12,895 bases of DNA from Deltaproteobacteria bacterium GWA2_38_16. Lineage in GTDB: Bacteria; Bdellovibrionota; JACOXK01; 2-02-FULL-40-11. This document shows positions 6,358-12,895 of this stretch, one piece after another (the stretch's first letter is position 1; the number at the start of each line of letters is the position of its first letter). The notes under the pieces are model-generated. The model did not search any database. It had not been told where the DNA came from and saw nothing but the letters and a program-made list of their open reading frames with translations. Location of the stretch: NCBI GenBank assembly GCA_001797335.1, contig MGPE01000018.1, positions 860 through 13,754 of the forward strand, written 5' to 3'. The position numbers and the translations under genes were made by a program.

Positions 6358-6620
6358 GTATCAACTTGTGAACAGTAGTCCACAGTATCCACAATTCCCG
6401 TAATTAAGGAATTCACAGGAGCCAGCTCATCTTTTAAAATTTGTCGGCAAGAATTCCCTTCTTGAGTAATAAGCACCGTGTCCCCTGGATTCGCCTGTAC
6501 AGAATCCAAGGCTAAAAATGTTTTACCCTGCTCGGTTTTCACTACAAAAATCGATCGTGCTTTTAAAGAAGGATTTTTAATGGTTGCAATCACCGGTCCA
6601 ATGACTTTGGCTAAAATCAT
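6333..6620 (-). CDS. BMC-P vertex protein (EutN/CcmL family)
   Basis: Encodes 95 aa. Pentameric vertex protein that caps the corners of a microcompartment shell. Family features are the start MILAKVIGPVIATIKNPSLK, the central LALDSVQANPGDTVLI, and near the end APVNSLITGIVDTV, matching the pentamer-domain pattern of a GxVxaT-type first strand, a central [AV]xDSV-GxGD segment and PVD..I.GIVD. The start overlaps the preceding BMC-P stop as ATGA. The C-terminal tail after VDYCSQ (VDTGKKRRSS) is basic; its last residues, GKKRRSS, are encoded by an arm of the 92-bp hairpin element, so the natural end of the gene appears to have been overwritten. It is the most divergent of the three BMC-P proteins here and the last shell gene of the operon. 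Confidence 0.9.
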   Translation of the reverse strand: MILAKVIGPVIATIKNPSLKARSIFVVKTEQGKTFLALDSVQANPGDTVLITQEGNSCRQILKDELAPVNSLITGIVDTVDYCSQVDTGKKRRSS

Positions 6621-6907
6621 AATTCAGATCCTTCGCTTCGCTCAGGATGACAAATTTTGTCTACAATTCCAATGATGGCGGCATCCACTGGCGTAAATGT
6701 TTCTGGCATCGCCAAAGCAGCTTCCCGGGAAGATACCCAAATCACTTGATCTCCTTGGCGGCTTCCCACCGTATCGGCCGCAATGATAAGATCCCCCGTA
6801 GGTTTTTGATATTCATCCTGAGGTTCAAGTACATATAAAATTGAAGCCTTTAAAGAAGCATGCTTTTGAGTAGCAACTAAAACTCCAATAACTTTTCCTA
6901 AATTCAT
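6617..6907 (-). CDS. BMC-P vertex protein (EutN/CcmL family) with repeat-encoded tail
   Basis: Encodes 96 aa. Pentamer-type shell vertex protein: MNLGKVIGVLVATQKHASLK, then LIIAADTVGSRQGDQVIWVSS, then the closing motif FTPVDAAIIGIVDKI. The segment SSREAALAMPETFTPVDAAIIGIVD closely resembles what I remember of a Haliangium ochraceum BMC-P. The last residues after KIC are HPERSEGSEL (87-96), which are the translation of an intergenic-type hairpin repeat (6626-6651); the domain proper ends before them. It overlaps the upstream BMC-T gene (ATGA at 6904-6907) and the downstream BMC-P gene (ATGA at 6617-6620), so translation is probably coupled through all three. Confidence 0.93.
   Translation of the reverse strand: MNLGKVIGVLVATQKHASLKASILYVLEPQDEYQKPTGDLIIAADTVGSRQGDQVIWVSSREAALAMPETFTPVDAAIIGIVDKICHPERSEGSEL
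6626..6651 (-). repeat. HPERSEGS-type hairpin repeat, copy A
   Basis: On the - strand this begins GTCATCCTGAGCGAAGCG and ends AAGGATCT. It is a dispersed repeat familiar from many bacterial genomes, recognised when translated as HPERSEGS. ATCCT and AGGAT form the outer stem, with an inner GC-TTC-GC hairpin. It forms the 3' end of the BMC-P gene 6617-6907. It differs from copy B (8788-8813) at two core positions (6635 and 6641), which pair with each other: G-C here, A-T in copy B. Confidence 0.8.
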
Positions 6908-7455
6908 AATGTTTGTCTCACCACAAAATCTTCATGAGGGCGTGCAATGATTTCACTTTTCACGCCCATTTTATTTTCTTCTAAACTTCGGTTAGCTGCA
7001 AAAACTGCTGCTTCTATCTCACTCAATTCTCCAGATAACACAAAATATCCTTTTCCTCCCAACCCTTGTCCCAATCTCATATCTATTAAATAAACCGTTG
7101 CTGCTTTGAGCGCCTGATCTAAAGAAATAATGGCAGAAGCAACGGATGCCGTTTCTACCACTCCTACTGAATTTAACTCTTTTTTAGAAAAAACTTTTTT
7201 TATCCCCGGCACTACTTGCTCATGTACATGAGGAATAAAAAGAGAATCTATTAAAAATGATTCCGATAAAGCAATAGCCACTTGAGTGGATTCTTGCACT
7301 GAAGCCACATCTCCATTAACCAAAATCAAATATTTCCCAGGAGAGGTGGTCTGAGACATGAGAATCTCGACCGGTGCTTTTTTGATCATGGCATCAGACA
7401 CCAAAAGCCCTCTGGCAATACTGCTCAGTTCTATAAGTCCAATAGCGGGTTTCAT
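6904..7455 (-). CDS. BMC-T shell protein, tandem BMC domains (PduT-like, single-stacked type)
   Basis: Encodes 183 aa, essentially PduT length. It is a trimeric shell tile with two BMC folds in tandem: domain 1 about residues 3-85 (AIGLIELSSIARGLLVSDAMIKKAPVEILM) and domain 2 about 95-180 (SVGVVETASVASAIISLDQALKAATVYL). The pattern GLIELSSIARG...SDAMIKKAP resembles the single-stacked BMC-T of Haliangium from memory. The pore loop of domain 1 reads QTTSPGKY, with Ser at position 38 where PduT carries the Fe-S-ligating Cys, so no pore iron-sulfur cluster is expected. The second pore loop is glycine-rich (GQGLGGKGYF). It starts directly after the aldehyde dehydrogenase stop (TAA then ATG) and overlaps the next BMC-P gene by ATGA. 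Confidence 0.92.
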   Translation of the reverse strand: MKPAIGLIELSSIARGLLVSDAMIKKAPVEILMSQTTSPGKYLILVNGDVASVQESTQVAIALSESFLIDSLFIPHVHEQVVPGIKKVFSKKELNSVGVVETASVASAIISLDQALKAATVYLIDMRLGQGLGGKGYFVLSGELSEIEAAVFAANRSLEENKMGVKSEIIARPHEDFVVRQTL

Positions 7456-8883
7456 TTAAATAATTCTAAATCTATCTTTCAGGACACACCGTCGCTCTCT
7501 TGTAAAGTTCTTAGCACTGGTGAGTCCCTCGCCTGTGGGGGAAGCAATTGTAAAGGAAGTATAGCCCTCTCCGCCTAATCCAAGACCAGCAAAAGAAGGA
7601 CCATTTTTTACAAAAATAGAAGTTCCAATTACGCGTGCCATTTTGTGAAGATTATCAATGCTTCTAGAATGCATCACGGCTGTATGTCCAAAACCATGTT
7701 CTACCTCTTTAGCAAGAGTAATAGCTTCATGAACATCTCTGACGCGCACCAAAGGAATAACGGGCATTAAAAGTTCTCTCGTAACAAATAAATGATCGGC
7801 TGGAGTTTCAACCAACACAAGCCTGATATCATCGCTCACGGAAACTCCAATTTCTTTTAAAATAACACTCGCATTTTTTCCAATAAACACTTTATTGGGA
7901 TAAGTTTCTTTTAAAATAACTTTTTCCAGTTGTTTTAATTGATGGGGGTTCAGTTCATAGGCCCCTTGTTTCTTCATGGAACTTTTAAGTTGATCTGCCA
8001 CAGAATCTACACAAATAATTTCTTTCTCAGCAATACAAACGATATTGTTATCAAGGCTCGCTCCCAGGACAATGTCTCTGGCTGCTTGTTCAATATCGGC
8101 TGTCTCATCAACCACAGCAGGAGGATTTCCAGGACCTGCAGCAATCACTTTTTTCCCAGAATTCATGGCGGTTCTCACCACATCAGGTCCACCGGTAACA
8201 ACTAAAAGCCTAATTTTTTTATGTTTCATCAGCTCTTGAGCTTTTTCAATCGTAGGTTCATGAATACAGGTTAAAAGATTATGGGGTCCTCCATTCTCAA
8301 CAATGGCGCAATTGATAATATCGACCATTTTAGCACAAACATTTTTAGCTAAGGGATGTGGATTAAATACAACGCTATTTCCAGCGGCAATCATTCCAAT
8401 ACCATTACAAATAATGGTTTCAGTGGGATTGGTGCAGGGAGTAATAGAACCAATAACTCCATACGGAGCTTTTTCTACCAGCGTCATTCCATCATCCCCC
8501 GTAAAAACGCATGGTTCTATGTCTTCTACTCCGGGGGTTTTATTGATAACCAAAAGATTTTTTTTAATTTTATCTTCGACTCTTCCCAAGCCTGTTTCTT
8601 CCACAGCCAAACGAGACAAATTCTCTACTTCTGCCCAACAGGCTTCACGAACTTTTTCAATAATCTCTTTTCTTTTTTCTAACGGCAATAAAACCCATTC
8701 TTTTTGCGCTTCAATGGCACAGTTCACAGCTTCATCGATAGAATCAAACAAGCCACTTTTTGGGATATACTTTAAAGGAGAAATAGGGGATCCTTCACTT
8801 CGTTCAGGATGACTAGCCCCATTCAGGCGTTCTAATACCTTTTCAACGACATAAGAAATTTGATCGTCTCGAATTTCTCTCAT
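7456..8883 (-). CDS. CoA-acylating aldehyde dehydrogenase of a microcompartment (PduP/EutE family)
   Basis: Encodes 475 aa. It oxidises an aldehyde to the acyl-CoA with NAD+ and CoA inside the shell. The catalytic cysteine is C283 in DNNIVCIAEKEII, a PduP/EutE hallmark; other signatures are APYGVIGSITPCTNPTET, GNSVVFNPHP, IAAGPGNPPAVVD and GLGGEGYTSFTIASPTGEG. Residues 1-22 (MREIRDDQISYVVEKVLERLNG) form a short amphipathic helix typical of encapsulation peptides, joined to the catalytic domain by a linker at about 23-45. That linker contains HPERSEGS (25-32), encoded by an inserted hairpin repeat. It is flanked on both sides by shell genes and starts 5 bases after a BMC-P stop. The substrate cannot be told from sequence: no diol dehydratase, ammonia lyase, aldolase or other aldehyde source is in the window. 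Confidence 0.95.
   Translation of the reverse strand: MREIRDDQISYVVEKVLERLNGASHPERSEGSPISPLKYIPKSGLFDSIDEAVNCAIEAQKEWVLLPLEKRKEIIEKVREACWAEVENLSRLAVEETGLGRVEDKIKKNLLVINKTPGVEDIEPCVFTGDDGMTLVEKAPYGVIGSITPCTNPTETIICNGIGMIAAGNSVVFNPHPLAKNVCAKMVDIINCAIVENGGPHNLLTCIHEPTIEKAQELMKHKKIRLLVVTGGPDVVRTAMNSGKKVIAAGPGNPPAVVDETADIEQAARDIVLGASLDNNIVCIAEKEIICVDSVADQLKSSMKKQGAYELNPHQLKQLEKVILKETYPNKVFIGKNASVILKEIGVSVSDDIRLVLVETPADHLFVTRELLMPVIPLVRVRDVHEAITLAKEVEHGFGHTAVMHSRSIDNLHKMARVIGTSIFVKNGPSFAGLGLGGEGYTSFTIASPTGEGLTSAKNFTRERRCVLKDRFRII
8788..8813 (-). repeat. HPERSEGS-type hairpin repeat, copy B
   Basis: Same repeat as 6626-6651, here inside the 5' part of the aldehyde dehydrogenase gene and read in the same frame (HPERSEGS, residues 25-32). 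The two core differences from copy A (8797 A and 8803 T) pair with each other in the inner hairpin and are both synonymous (GAG to GAA, AGC to AGT). It sits in the flexible linker between targeting helix and enzyme, a place that tolerates insertion. Confidence 0.78.
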
Positions 8884-8888
8884 GATGA

Positions 8889-9179
8889 TTATTCTTTAGT
8901 AAAAACAGTTTCGTTTTTGAGGGTAATCGTATCAATAATCCCCATAATAACCGTATCAACAGGTTTATTCTGGGTAATTTCTGTCTGACGGGCTGAACTT
9001 CCAGAGGCATATAATACAAGTTCTCCTACGCCAGCTCCGACAGAATCAATAGCAACAACATGAGAGCCTTTCGATTTTCCCATTAGATCCGTTTGTTCAA
9101 CCACTAAGAGTTTTAGTGAAGATAAGCCTGGATCTTTTTGACTAGAGACAACTGTCCCTACTACTCTACCGACTTGCAT
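8889..9179 (-). CDS. BMC-P vertex protein (EutN/CcmL family)
   Basis: Encodes 96 aa. Pentameric shell vertex protein, and the most canonical of the three in this locus: MQVGRVVGTVVSSQKDPGL, then SLKLLVVEQTDLMGKSKG, then HVVAIDSVGAGVGELVLYASGSSAR, then NKPVDTVIMGIIDTIT. The D-S-V-G-A-G-x-G-E and PVD..I.GIID motifs and the GSSAR loop are typical. It lies between BMC-H (23 bases upstream) and the aldehyde dehydrogenase (5 bases downstream). The leader AAGTTTTTCCTTTAGGGAGAAAA gives a GGGAG ribosome-binding site. Three distinct BMC-P genes in one operon suggests different vertex roles or stoichiometries. Confidence 0.95.
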   Translation of the reverse strand: MQVGRVVGTVVSSQKDPGLSSLKLLVVEQTDLMGKSKGSHVVAIDSVGAGVGELVLYASGSSARQTEITQNKPVDTVIMGIIDTITLKNETVFTKE

Positions 9180-9202
9180 TTTTTTCTCCCTAAAGGAAAA
9201 AC

Positions 9203-9529
9203 TTAGGCTCTAACTTCTTTGTTTGCCTTACGAGAAGAAGCTGAAACTTCAGTCCCACGTCCTAAAGGTAGTGCAAGATCCACATTGGAATGAGGACGAG
9301 GAATAACATGAACAGCCACCAATTCTCCTACTTTTTCTGCGCTTCTGGCGCCAGCTTCGGTTGCAGCCTTGACAGCGGCGACATCACCCCGAACAACGGC
9401 AGTGACATATCCACCCCCAATTTTTTCATATCCTACAATTTCCACTTTTGCGGCTTTCACCATTGCATCGGCTGCCTCCACCATGGCGGCAAATCCTTTT
9501 GTTTCGAGTAATCCTAATGCGTCTGACAT
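9203..9529 (-). CDS. BMC-H hexameric shell protein
   Basis: Encodes 108 aa from ATG 9529, which is preceded by AAGGGGGG at good spacing; an earlier ATG at 9547 overlaps the upstream stop but has no site of its own. It is a classical single-domain BMC protein forming the hexamers that tile shell facets. Features are [40 protein letters not shown] with the pore loop [23 protein letters not shown], and [18 protein letters not shown]. From memory it is very close to the Haliangium ochraceum BMC-H. After the domain there is a polar tail of about 16 residues ([17 protein letters not shown]). It is the only BMC-H in the locus, so shell facets should be built from this protein plus the two BMC-T types. 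Confidence 0.97.
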   Translation of the reverse strand: MSDALGLLETKGFAAMVEAADAMVKAAKVEIVGYEKIGGGYVTAVVRGDVAAVKAATEAGARSAEKVGELVAVHVIPRPHSNVDLALPLGRGTEVSASSRKANKEVRA

Positions 9530-9546
9530 AATATATCCCCCCTTCA

Positions 9547-10158
9547 TTATTTCCCAGAGACAGCTTCCAACGCTTGGAGTGCTGCATCTCTGGCTGAATC
9601 AATTTCTGATTCTGGTCCACTTAAATACAATCTTCCAAAGGCTCCAAATGGAACCATTTCAATTAAATGAATTCGTGCTGCTTTTTCTGCTTCATTGGCA
9701 GCAAAGGCAATATAGGAAGCAGGATCTGTTTCTAAAATAAATAAAGACTGTCCAGGCAATACCATAGATCCCTGTCTTCGTCGGTTAATAATCGTAGCTT
9801 GGTCAGATTCAATAGATCTAATAATTTGATTGGTCACTACTTTGGGTTTTTGTCTTTGATCCTCTGTGGTTTCTAATGCTTTTAAAATTGCATGACCTGC
9901 TTGTTTGACTTCTCCTTGCTCTGGATGATGCGCTTCTAACATCCCAAAAGATCGTTCCACAATTTGATAGGCTGGACGAACTTTGGTGGCTTTCAGAGCA
10001 GAATCTAATACCCGATTAATCGCAATTCCCGGAGCAATTTCCACAAATAAAGAAGCATCATAGGGTGTGGGAAGAAAACCATTGGCCGTTGTGCCAATAA
10101 AAGTAGCAAGTTGAGGCTGAAGCGAATCTAAAAATATAAATGTTTTAAGTTGAACCAT
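9547..10158 (-). CDS. BMC-T shell protein, double-stacked/EutL-CsoS1D-like type
   Basis: Encodes 203 aa from ATG 10158, chosen because the protein then begins [16 protein letters not shown], with AGTGGAG upstream; a TTG at 10206 in the same frame would add 16 unlikely residues. It has two permuted BMC domains: about 1-95 ([28 protein letters not shown], then [19 protein letters not shown]) and about 110-200 ([30 protein letters not shown], then [11 protein letters not shown]). The pattern matches the BMC-T proteins that stack as dimers of trimers and carry a gated central pore; the closest remembered relatives are the Haliangium double-stacked tiles. It is probably the gated conduit for larger substrates or cofactors. 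It is the first shell gene of the operon, 59 bases after the small secreted-protein gene. Confidence 0.9.
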   Translation of the reverse strand: MVQLKTFIFLDSLQPQLATFIGTTANGFLPTPYDASLFVEIAPGIAINRVLDSALKATKVRPAYQIVERSFGMLEAHHPEQGEVKQAGHAILKALETTEDQRQKPKVVTNQIIRSIESDQATIINRRRQGSMVLPGQSLFILETDPASYIAFAANEAEKAARIHLIEMVPFGAFGRLYLSGPESEIDSARDAALQALEAVSGK

Positions 10159-10173
10159 ACAAAAATTGGCTCC

Positions 10174-10202
10174 ACTTAAACGTTGAAGTGCTGAATTGTC
10201 AA
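10174..10202 (-). promoter_or_regulatory. Possible internal promoter for the BMC operon
   Basis: A perfect TTGACA (10202-10197, - strand) lies in the short gap before the first shell gene, followed at 17 bases by TTAAGT, a poor -10 (three of six). If active it would let the microcompartment genes be expressed apart from the two upstream secreted-protein genes. The call is weak. Confidence 0.22.
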
Positions 10203-10217
10203 GCAAGGTTTTTTTGA

Positions 10218-10619
10218 CTATTTTTTGTAGTAAAAATAGCCAATATATTTTGGGGCTTGGCCTTCTTGGGCCTCATATCGCTCCCCCCGAATAGTGGTAG
10301 CGGTTTTAAAGGTCCAATAAGTACATCGTTCAGGAGAAGTTTCTTGCTCACAAGAGTAAATTTCATCTACACCGCTTTCGTTTTTTTCTATATAAAATGT
10401 AGATAATCCAAATTCTGTTTGCGCAGGGACTTGAATTGTCCAATCTCCTAAATACTCTGCCGTATCTGTCTTAATCACAGACAGTGAAGAAGCATAGGAT
10501 TTCGTGGTAGTGGCATCTCGATAAAATCCAGACCAATTTCCAAGCACATCATCTAAAGTTATTCCAAAGCCCAATGTAGGACACATCATTATTGTAGCCA
10601 TTAGGATATATTTAAACAT
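10218..10619 (-). CDS. Small secreted protein of unknown function
   Basis: Encodes 133 aa from ATG 10619, preferred over ATG 10625 because AGGAG sits at a proper distance only for the former. [19 protein letters not shown] is a Sec signal peptide. The mature part is a compact beta-rich domain starting [10 protein letters not shown], with two cysteines ([15 protein letters not shown]) that could form a disulfide and an aromatic end ([10 protein letters not shown]). The GxWxGxY opening and size are lipocalin-like in flavour, but no family can be assigned. The start overlaps the end of the metallopeptidase-like gene, so the two are likely translated together. It lies 59 bases upstream of the first shell gene on the same strand. 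Confidence 0.65.
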   Translation of the reverse strand: MFKYILMATIMMCPTLGFGITLDDVLGNWSGFYRDATTTKSYASSLSVIKTDTAEYLGDWTIQVPAQTEFGLSTFYIEKNESGVDEIYSCEQETSPERCTYWTFKTATTIRGERYEAQEGQAPKYIGYFYYKK

Positions 10620-10621
10620 TC

Positions 10622-11569
10622 TCATTCTCCTGTTTGCAAAACTTCTTTTAAATTATCCAACACTTTTGGGTTATTGACACTTTCTGGAAGTGATAGTTTT
10701 ACCTCTCGCCTTAGAAGCCACATAAAATTATCGGCCATAATTTCTTCTGGATGAATAATATAAGAAGTATTTTGAGATACTTGATACCGATAATCCGTAT
10801 CGTAGGCTGTCAGTAATTTTTTATTTTCAATGTCCCATAATCTTAAATAAAGATAATTAAAAAAATTAAGATCTTCTGTAATATCTTTTTTCTGAATATT
10901 TAAAACAATAACTGGCACAACGTTTATCCATCCTTCATTATAATATACCGGTATAAAGTGATTATCATGATAGGCATCGGGATTAGTAAGCCTTATCTCC
11001 AAAACCGATTGTGGAAGCTTAACCTCTTTGGAAAGAGGCTTAAAAGGAAGAACTCCATACAGAGCATTTCGAAACGTGGGATTCAATCGACTAAACACAT
11101 GAAAAAATTCATGAAAGAGTAAAGAAGCTAGCTCCTCTAAAGAATTATGTAAAACCTGTGCCGGAAGAATAATGGCATTTCCTCTGGTATAAGCAGAATG
11201 AGCTTCCTCTTCTCCTGTGGTTTTAATAATAAAAACATCCAAAGGAAAATTGGCTTTGATATTCAGTGTACTTAAAGCCCTATTTAAAAGTTCTGAAGCT
11301 TGTTCAATTTTTTCTCTTTCCTCTAGCTCCCAAGAAAGGGCCTGCCCAGCTACATACGCCAAATATTCTTCATTTGAAACATCCTTGGGAGTTTTAAGTC
11401 TTACGGAACGATCTAACAAAGAAAGATGTTGCGTATAGCTGTCGGCCGTTCCTAAAAATTGGGCGGCTTCAGCCTGATCTAACGTTTTTAAAATAATGGG
11501 CAGAGATTCACCAAAAACATAACCACTCACCAAAACAAGGCATAGATTTAAAATTATTATTTTTTTCAT
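10622..11569 (-). CDS. Secreted zinc-metallopeptidase-like protein (HExxH)
   Basis: Encodes 315 aa. The signal peptide is MKKIIILNLCLVLVSGYVFG. The core carries HEFFH (153-157) in ASLLFHEFFHVFSRLNP, the zinc-binding and catalytic motif of gluzincin-type peptidases. About 115 residues later HPEEIMADNFMWLL (273-286) supplies acidic residues suited to be the third ligand, an arrangement I associate with putative neutral zinc peptidases. The preceding region (GNAIILPAQVLHNSLEELASLL) fits the edge strand and active-site helix. It is expected in the periplasm or outside; the substrate is unknown. It heads the - strand gene run that leads into the microcompartment operon. A plausible promoter lies just before it, and it overlaps the small secreted-protein gene downstream. 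Confidence 0.78.
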   Translation of the reverse strand: MKKIIILNLCLVLVSGYVFGESLPIILKTLDQAEAAQFLGTADSYTQHLSLLDRSVRLKTPKDVSNEEYLAYVAGQALSWELEEREKIEQASELLNRALSTLNIKANFPLDVFIIKTTGEEEAHSAYTRGNAIILPAQVLHNSLEELASLLFHEFFHVFSRLNPTFRNALYGVLPFKPLSKEVKLPQSVLEIRLTNPDAYHDNHFIPVYYNEGWINVVPVIVLNIQKKDITEDLNFFNYLYLRLWDIENKKLLTAYDTDYRYQVSQNTSYIIHPEEIMADNFMWLLRREVKLSLPESVNNPKVLDNLKEVLQTGE

Positions 11570-11581
11570 AAATTTTCGTGC

Positions 11582-11610
11582 ATCTTAAACTCAAATGGTG
11601 TTTAATTCAA
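11582..11610 (-). promoter_or_regulatory. Putative promoter of the metallopeptidase/BMC gene run
   Basis: On the - strand, TTGAAT (11610-11605) and TAAGAT (11587-11582) are separated by 17 bases. The start codon at 11569 is only about 12 bases past the -10, so the leader would be very short and lacks a Shine-Dalgarno sequence. The same TTGAAT -35 and short-leader layout appears at 872-901. This is the only gap wide enough for a promoter ahead of the - strand run that ends in the BMC genes. Confidence 0.4.
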
Positions 11611-11617
11611 TCTTATA

Positions 11618-12029
11618 ATGTTACACCACAAACACACGCTTACCATTAGATTTTTTGATGTTGATGCCATGGGGCATACCAATAATGCTGTCTATTTTAC
11701 CTATTTTGAGGAAGCTCGAATGTCTTATTTTATGGCCTTGGGATTTACTCAAAAAAAATTCTTAGAAGAATGCCCTTTTATTTTAGCCAATGCCAGCTGT
11801 GATTATAAATCCCCCAGTTACATGGGCGATATTTTAGATATTTATACCGGAGTTACGCAGCTTAAAAATGCAAGCTTTGTCATGGAGTATGAAATGAAAA
11901 CCAGAAAGGATCAAAGACTGGTGGCTCAGGCAAAAACAATTTTGGTAACCTTTGATTATAAAGCGCAAAAAGTTATCCCCATCCCTAAAGAATTAAAACA
12001 GCAGATTCAAGATTATGAAGATAAGCTTA

Positions 12030-12037
<8 letters not shown>
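11618..12037 (+). CDS. Acyl-CoA thioesterase, hotdog fold (YbgC/4-hydroxybenzoyl-CoA thioesterase family)
   Basis: Encodes 139 aa, the usual length for the family. It hydrolyses an acyl-CoA thioester in the cytoplasm; the chain specificity is not readable here. The diagnostic N-terminal motif is RFFDVDAMGHTNNAVYFTYFEEAR, with the catalytic aspartate at D16 and the long hotdog helix following. Later strands include CDYKSPSYMGDILDIYTGV and QAKTILVTFD. It is transcribed divergently from the metallopeptidase gene with a 48-base gap, and convergently with ligA. Its stop codon (12035-12037) lies inside the left arm of the 88-bp inverted repeat. A link to the acyl-CoA-producing microcompartment enzyme is possible by proximity only. 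Confidence 0.9.

Positions 12038-12895
<858 letters not shown>

Noticed and set aside
6904-7455. Annotating this shell protein as PduT with an Fe-S cluster
   Set aside because: The cluster-binding Cys is replaced by Ser38, so only BMC-T of PduT-like architecture is supported.
8303-8812. 169-codon open frame on the + strand antisense to the aldehyde dehydrogenase
   Set aside because: It lies wholly opposite a gene with clear family motifs; its translation has no recognisable domain and includes the antisense of the repeat. Long antisense frames are common opposite such genes.
9369-9740. 123-codon open frame on the + strand across the BMC-H/BMC-T junction
   Set aside because: It covers two well-supported shell genes in antisense; composition (T/P/F-rich) is that of a shadow frame.

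Overview
The window is AT-rich, gene-dense bacterial DNA with no RNA gene, transposase or phage hallmark. The organism looks Gram-negative: there is an LPS heptose-pathway nucleotidyltransferase (rfaE2), a predicted outer-membrane beta-barrel protein, and several proteins with Sec signal peptides often ending in a Y/F-S-Q type cleavage region. The shell proteins read most like those I remember from Haliangium ochraceum, so a deltaproteobacterial or related (myxobacterial/Bdellovibrio-side) lineage is a reasonable guess. That placement is from memory, not from a search.

Layout. Positions 1-2816 hold a possible gene tail, two secreted proteins of unknown function and, between them, a response regulator with a GGDEF diguanylate cyclase output domain. 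A 321-base gap (2817-3137) carries copy 1 of a 92-bp palindromic element. Positions 3138-4749 are a tightly overlapped + strand operon: rsmE, a small membrane protein, rfaE2. Positions 4746-5353 hold two translationally coupled small unknown genes on the - strand. Positions 5494-6297 encode the outer-membrane protein, whose start codon lies inside copy 2 of the 92-bp element.

The centre of the window (6333-10158, - strand) is a compact bacterial microcompartment (BMC) locus. In transcription order it encodes a double-stacked-type BMC-T, BMC-H, BMC-P, a PduP/EutE-type CoA-acylating aldehyde dehydrogenase with an N-terminal encapsulation-type helix, a single-stacked-type BMC-T, and two more BMC-P. 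These genes abut or overlap. Together they can supply every tile class of a shell (hexamer, two kinds of trimer, pentamer) but only one enzyme. No phosphotransacylase, alcohol dehydrogenase or signature enzyme is present, so the pathway must be completed from elsewhere in the genome. A zinc-metallopeptidase-like secreted protein and a small secreted protein lie directly upstream on the same strand, possibly in the same transcript.

The right end has a divergently transcribed hotdog thioesterase and the C-terminal part of NAD-dependent DNA ligase (ligA). These converge on an 88-bp inverted repeat with 30-bp perfect arms.

Three kinds of hairpin repeat run through the window and touch genes directly. 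(1) The 92-bp element has two copies, a 46-nt invariant core and arms that differ by compensatory changes. (2) The ~25-nt repeat translated as HPERSEGS has two in-frame copies inside BMC genes. (3) The ligA/thioesterase palindrome. The covarying 92-bp element and the repeat insertions into the BMC genes are the most notable observations.
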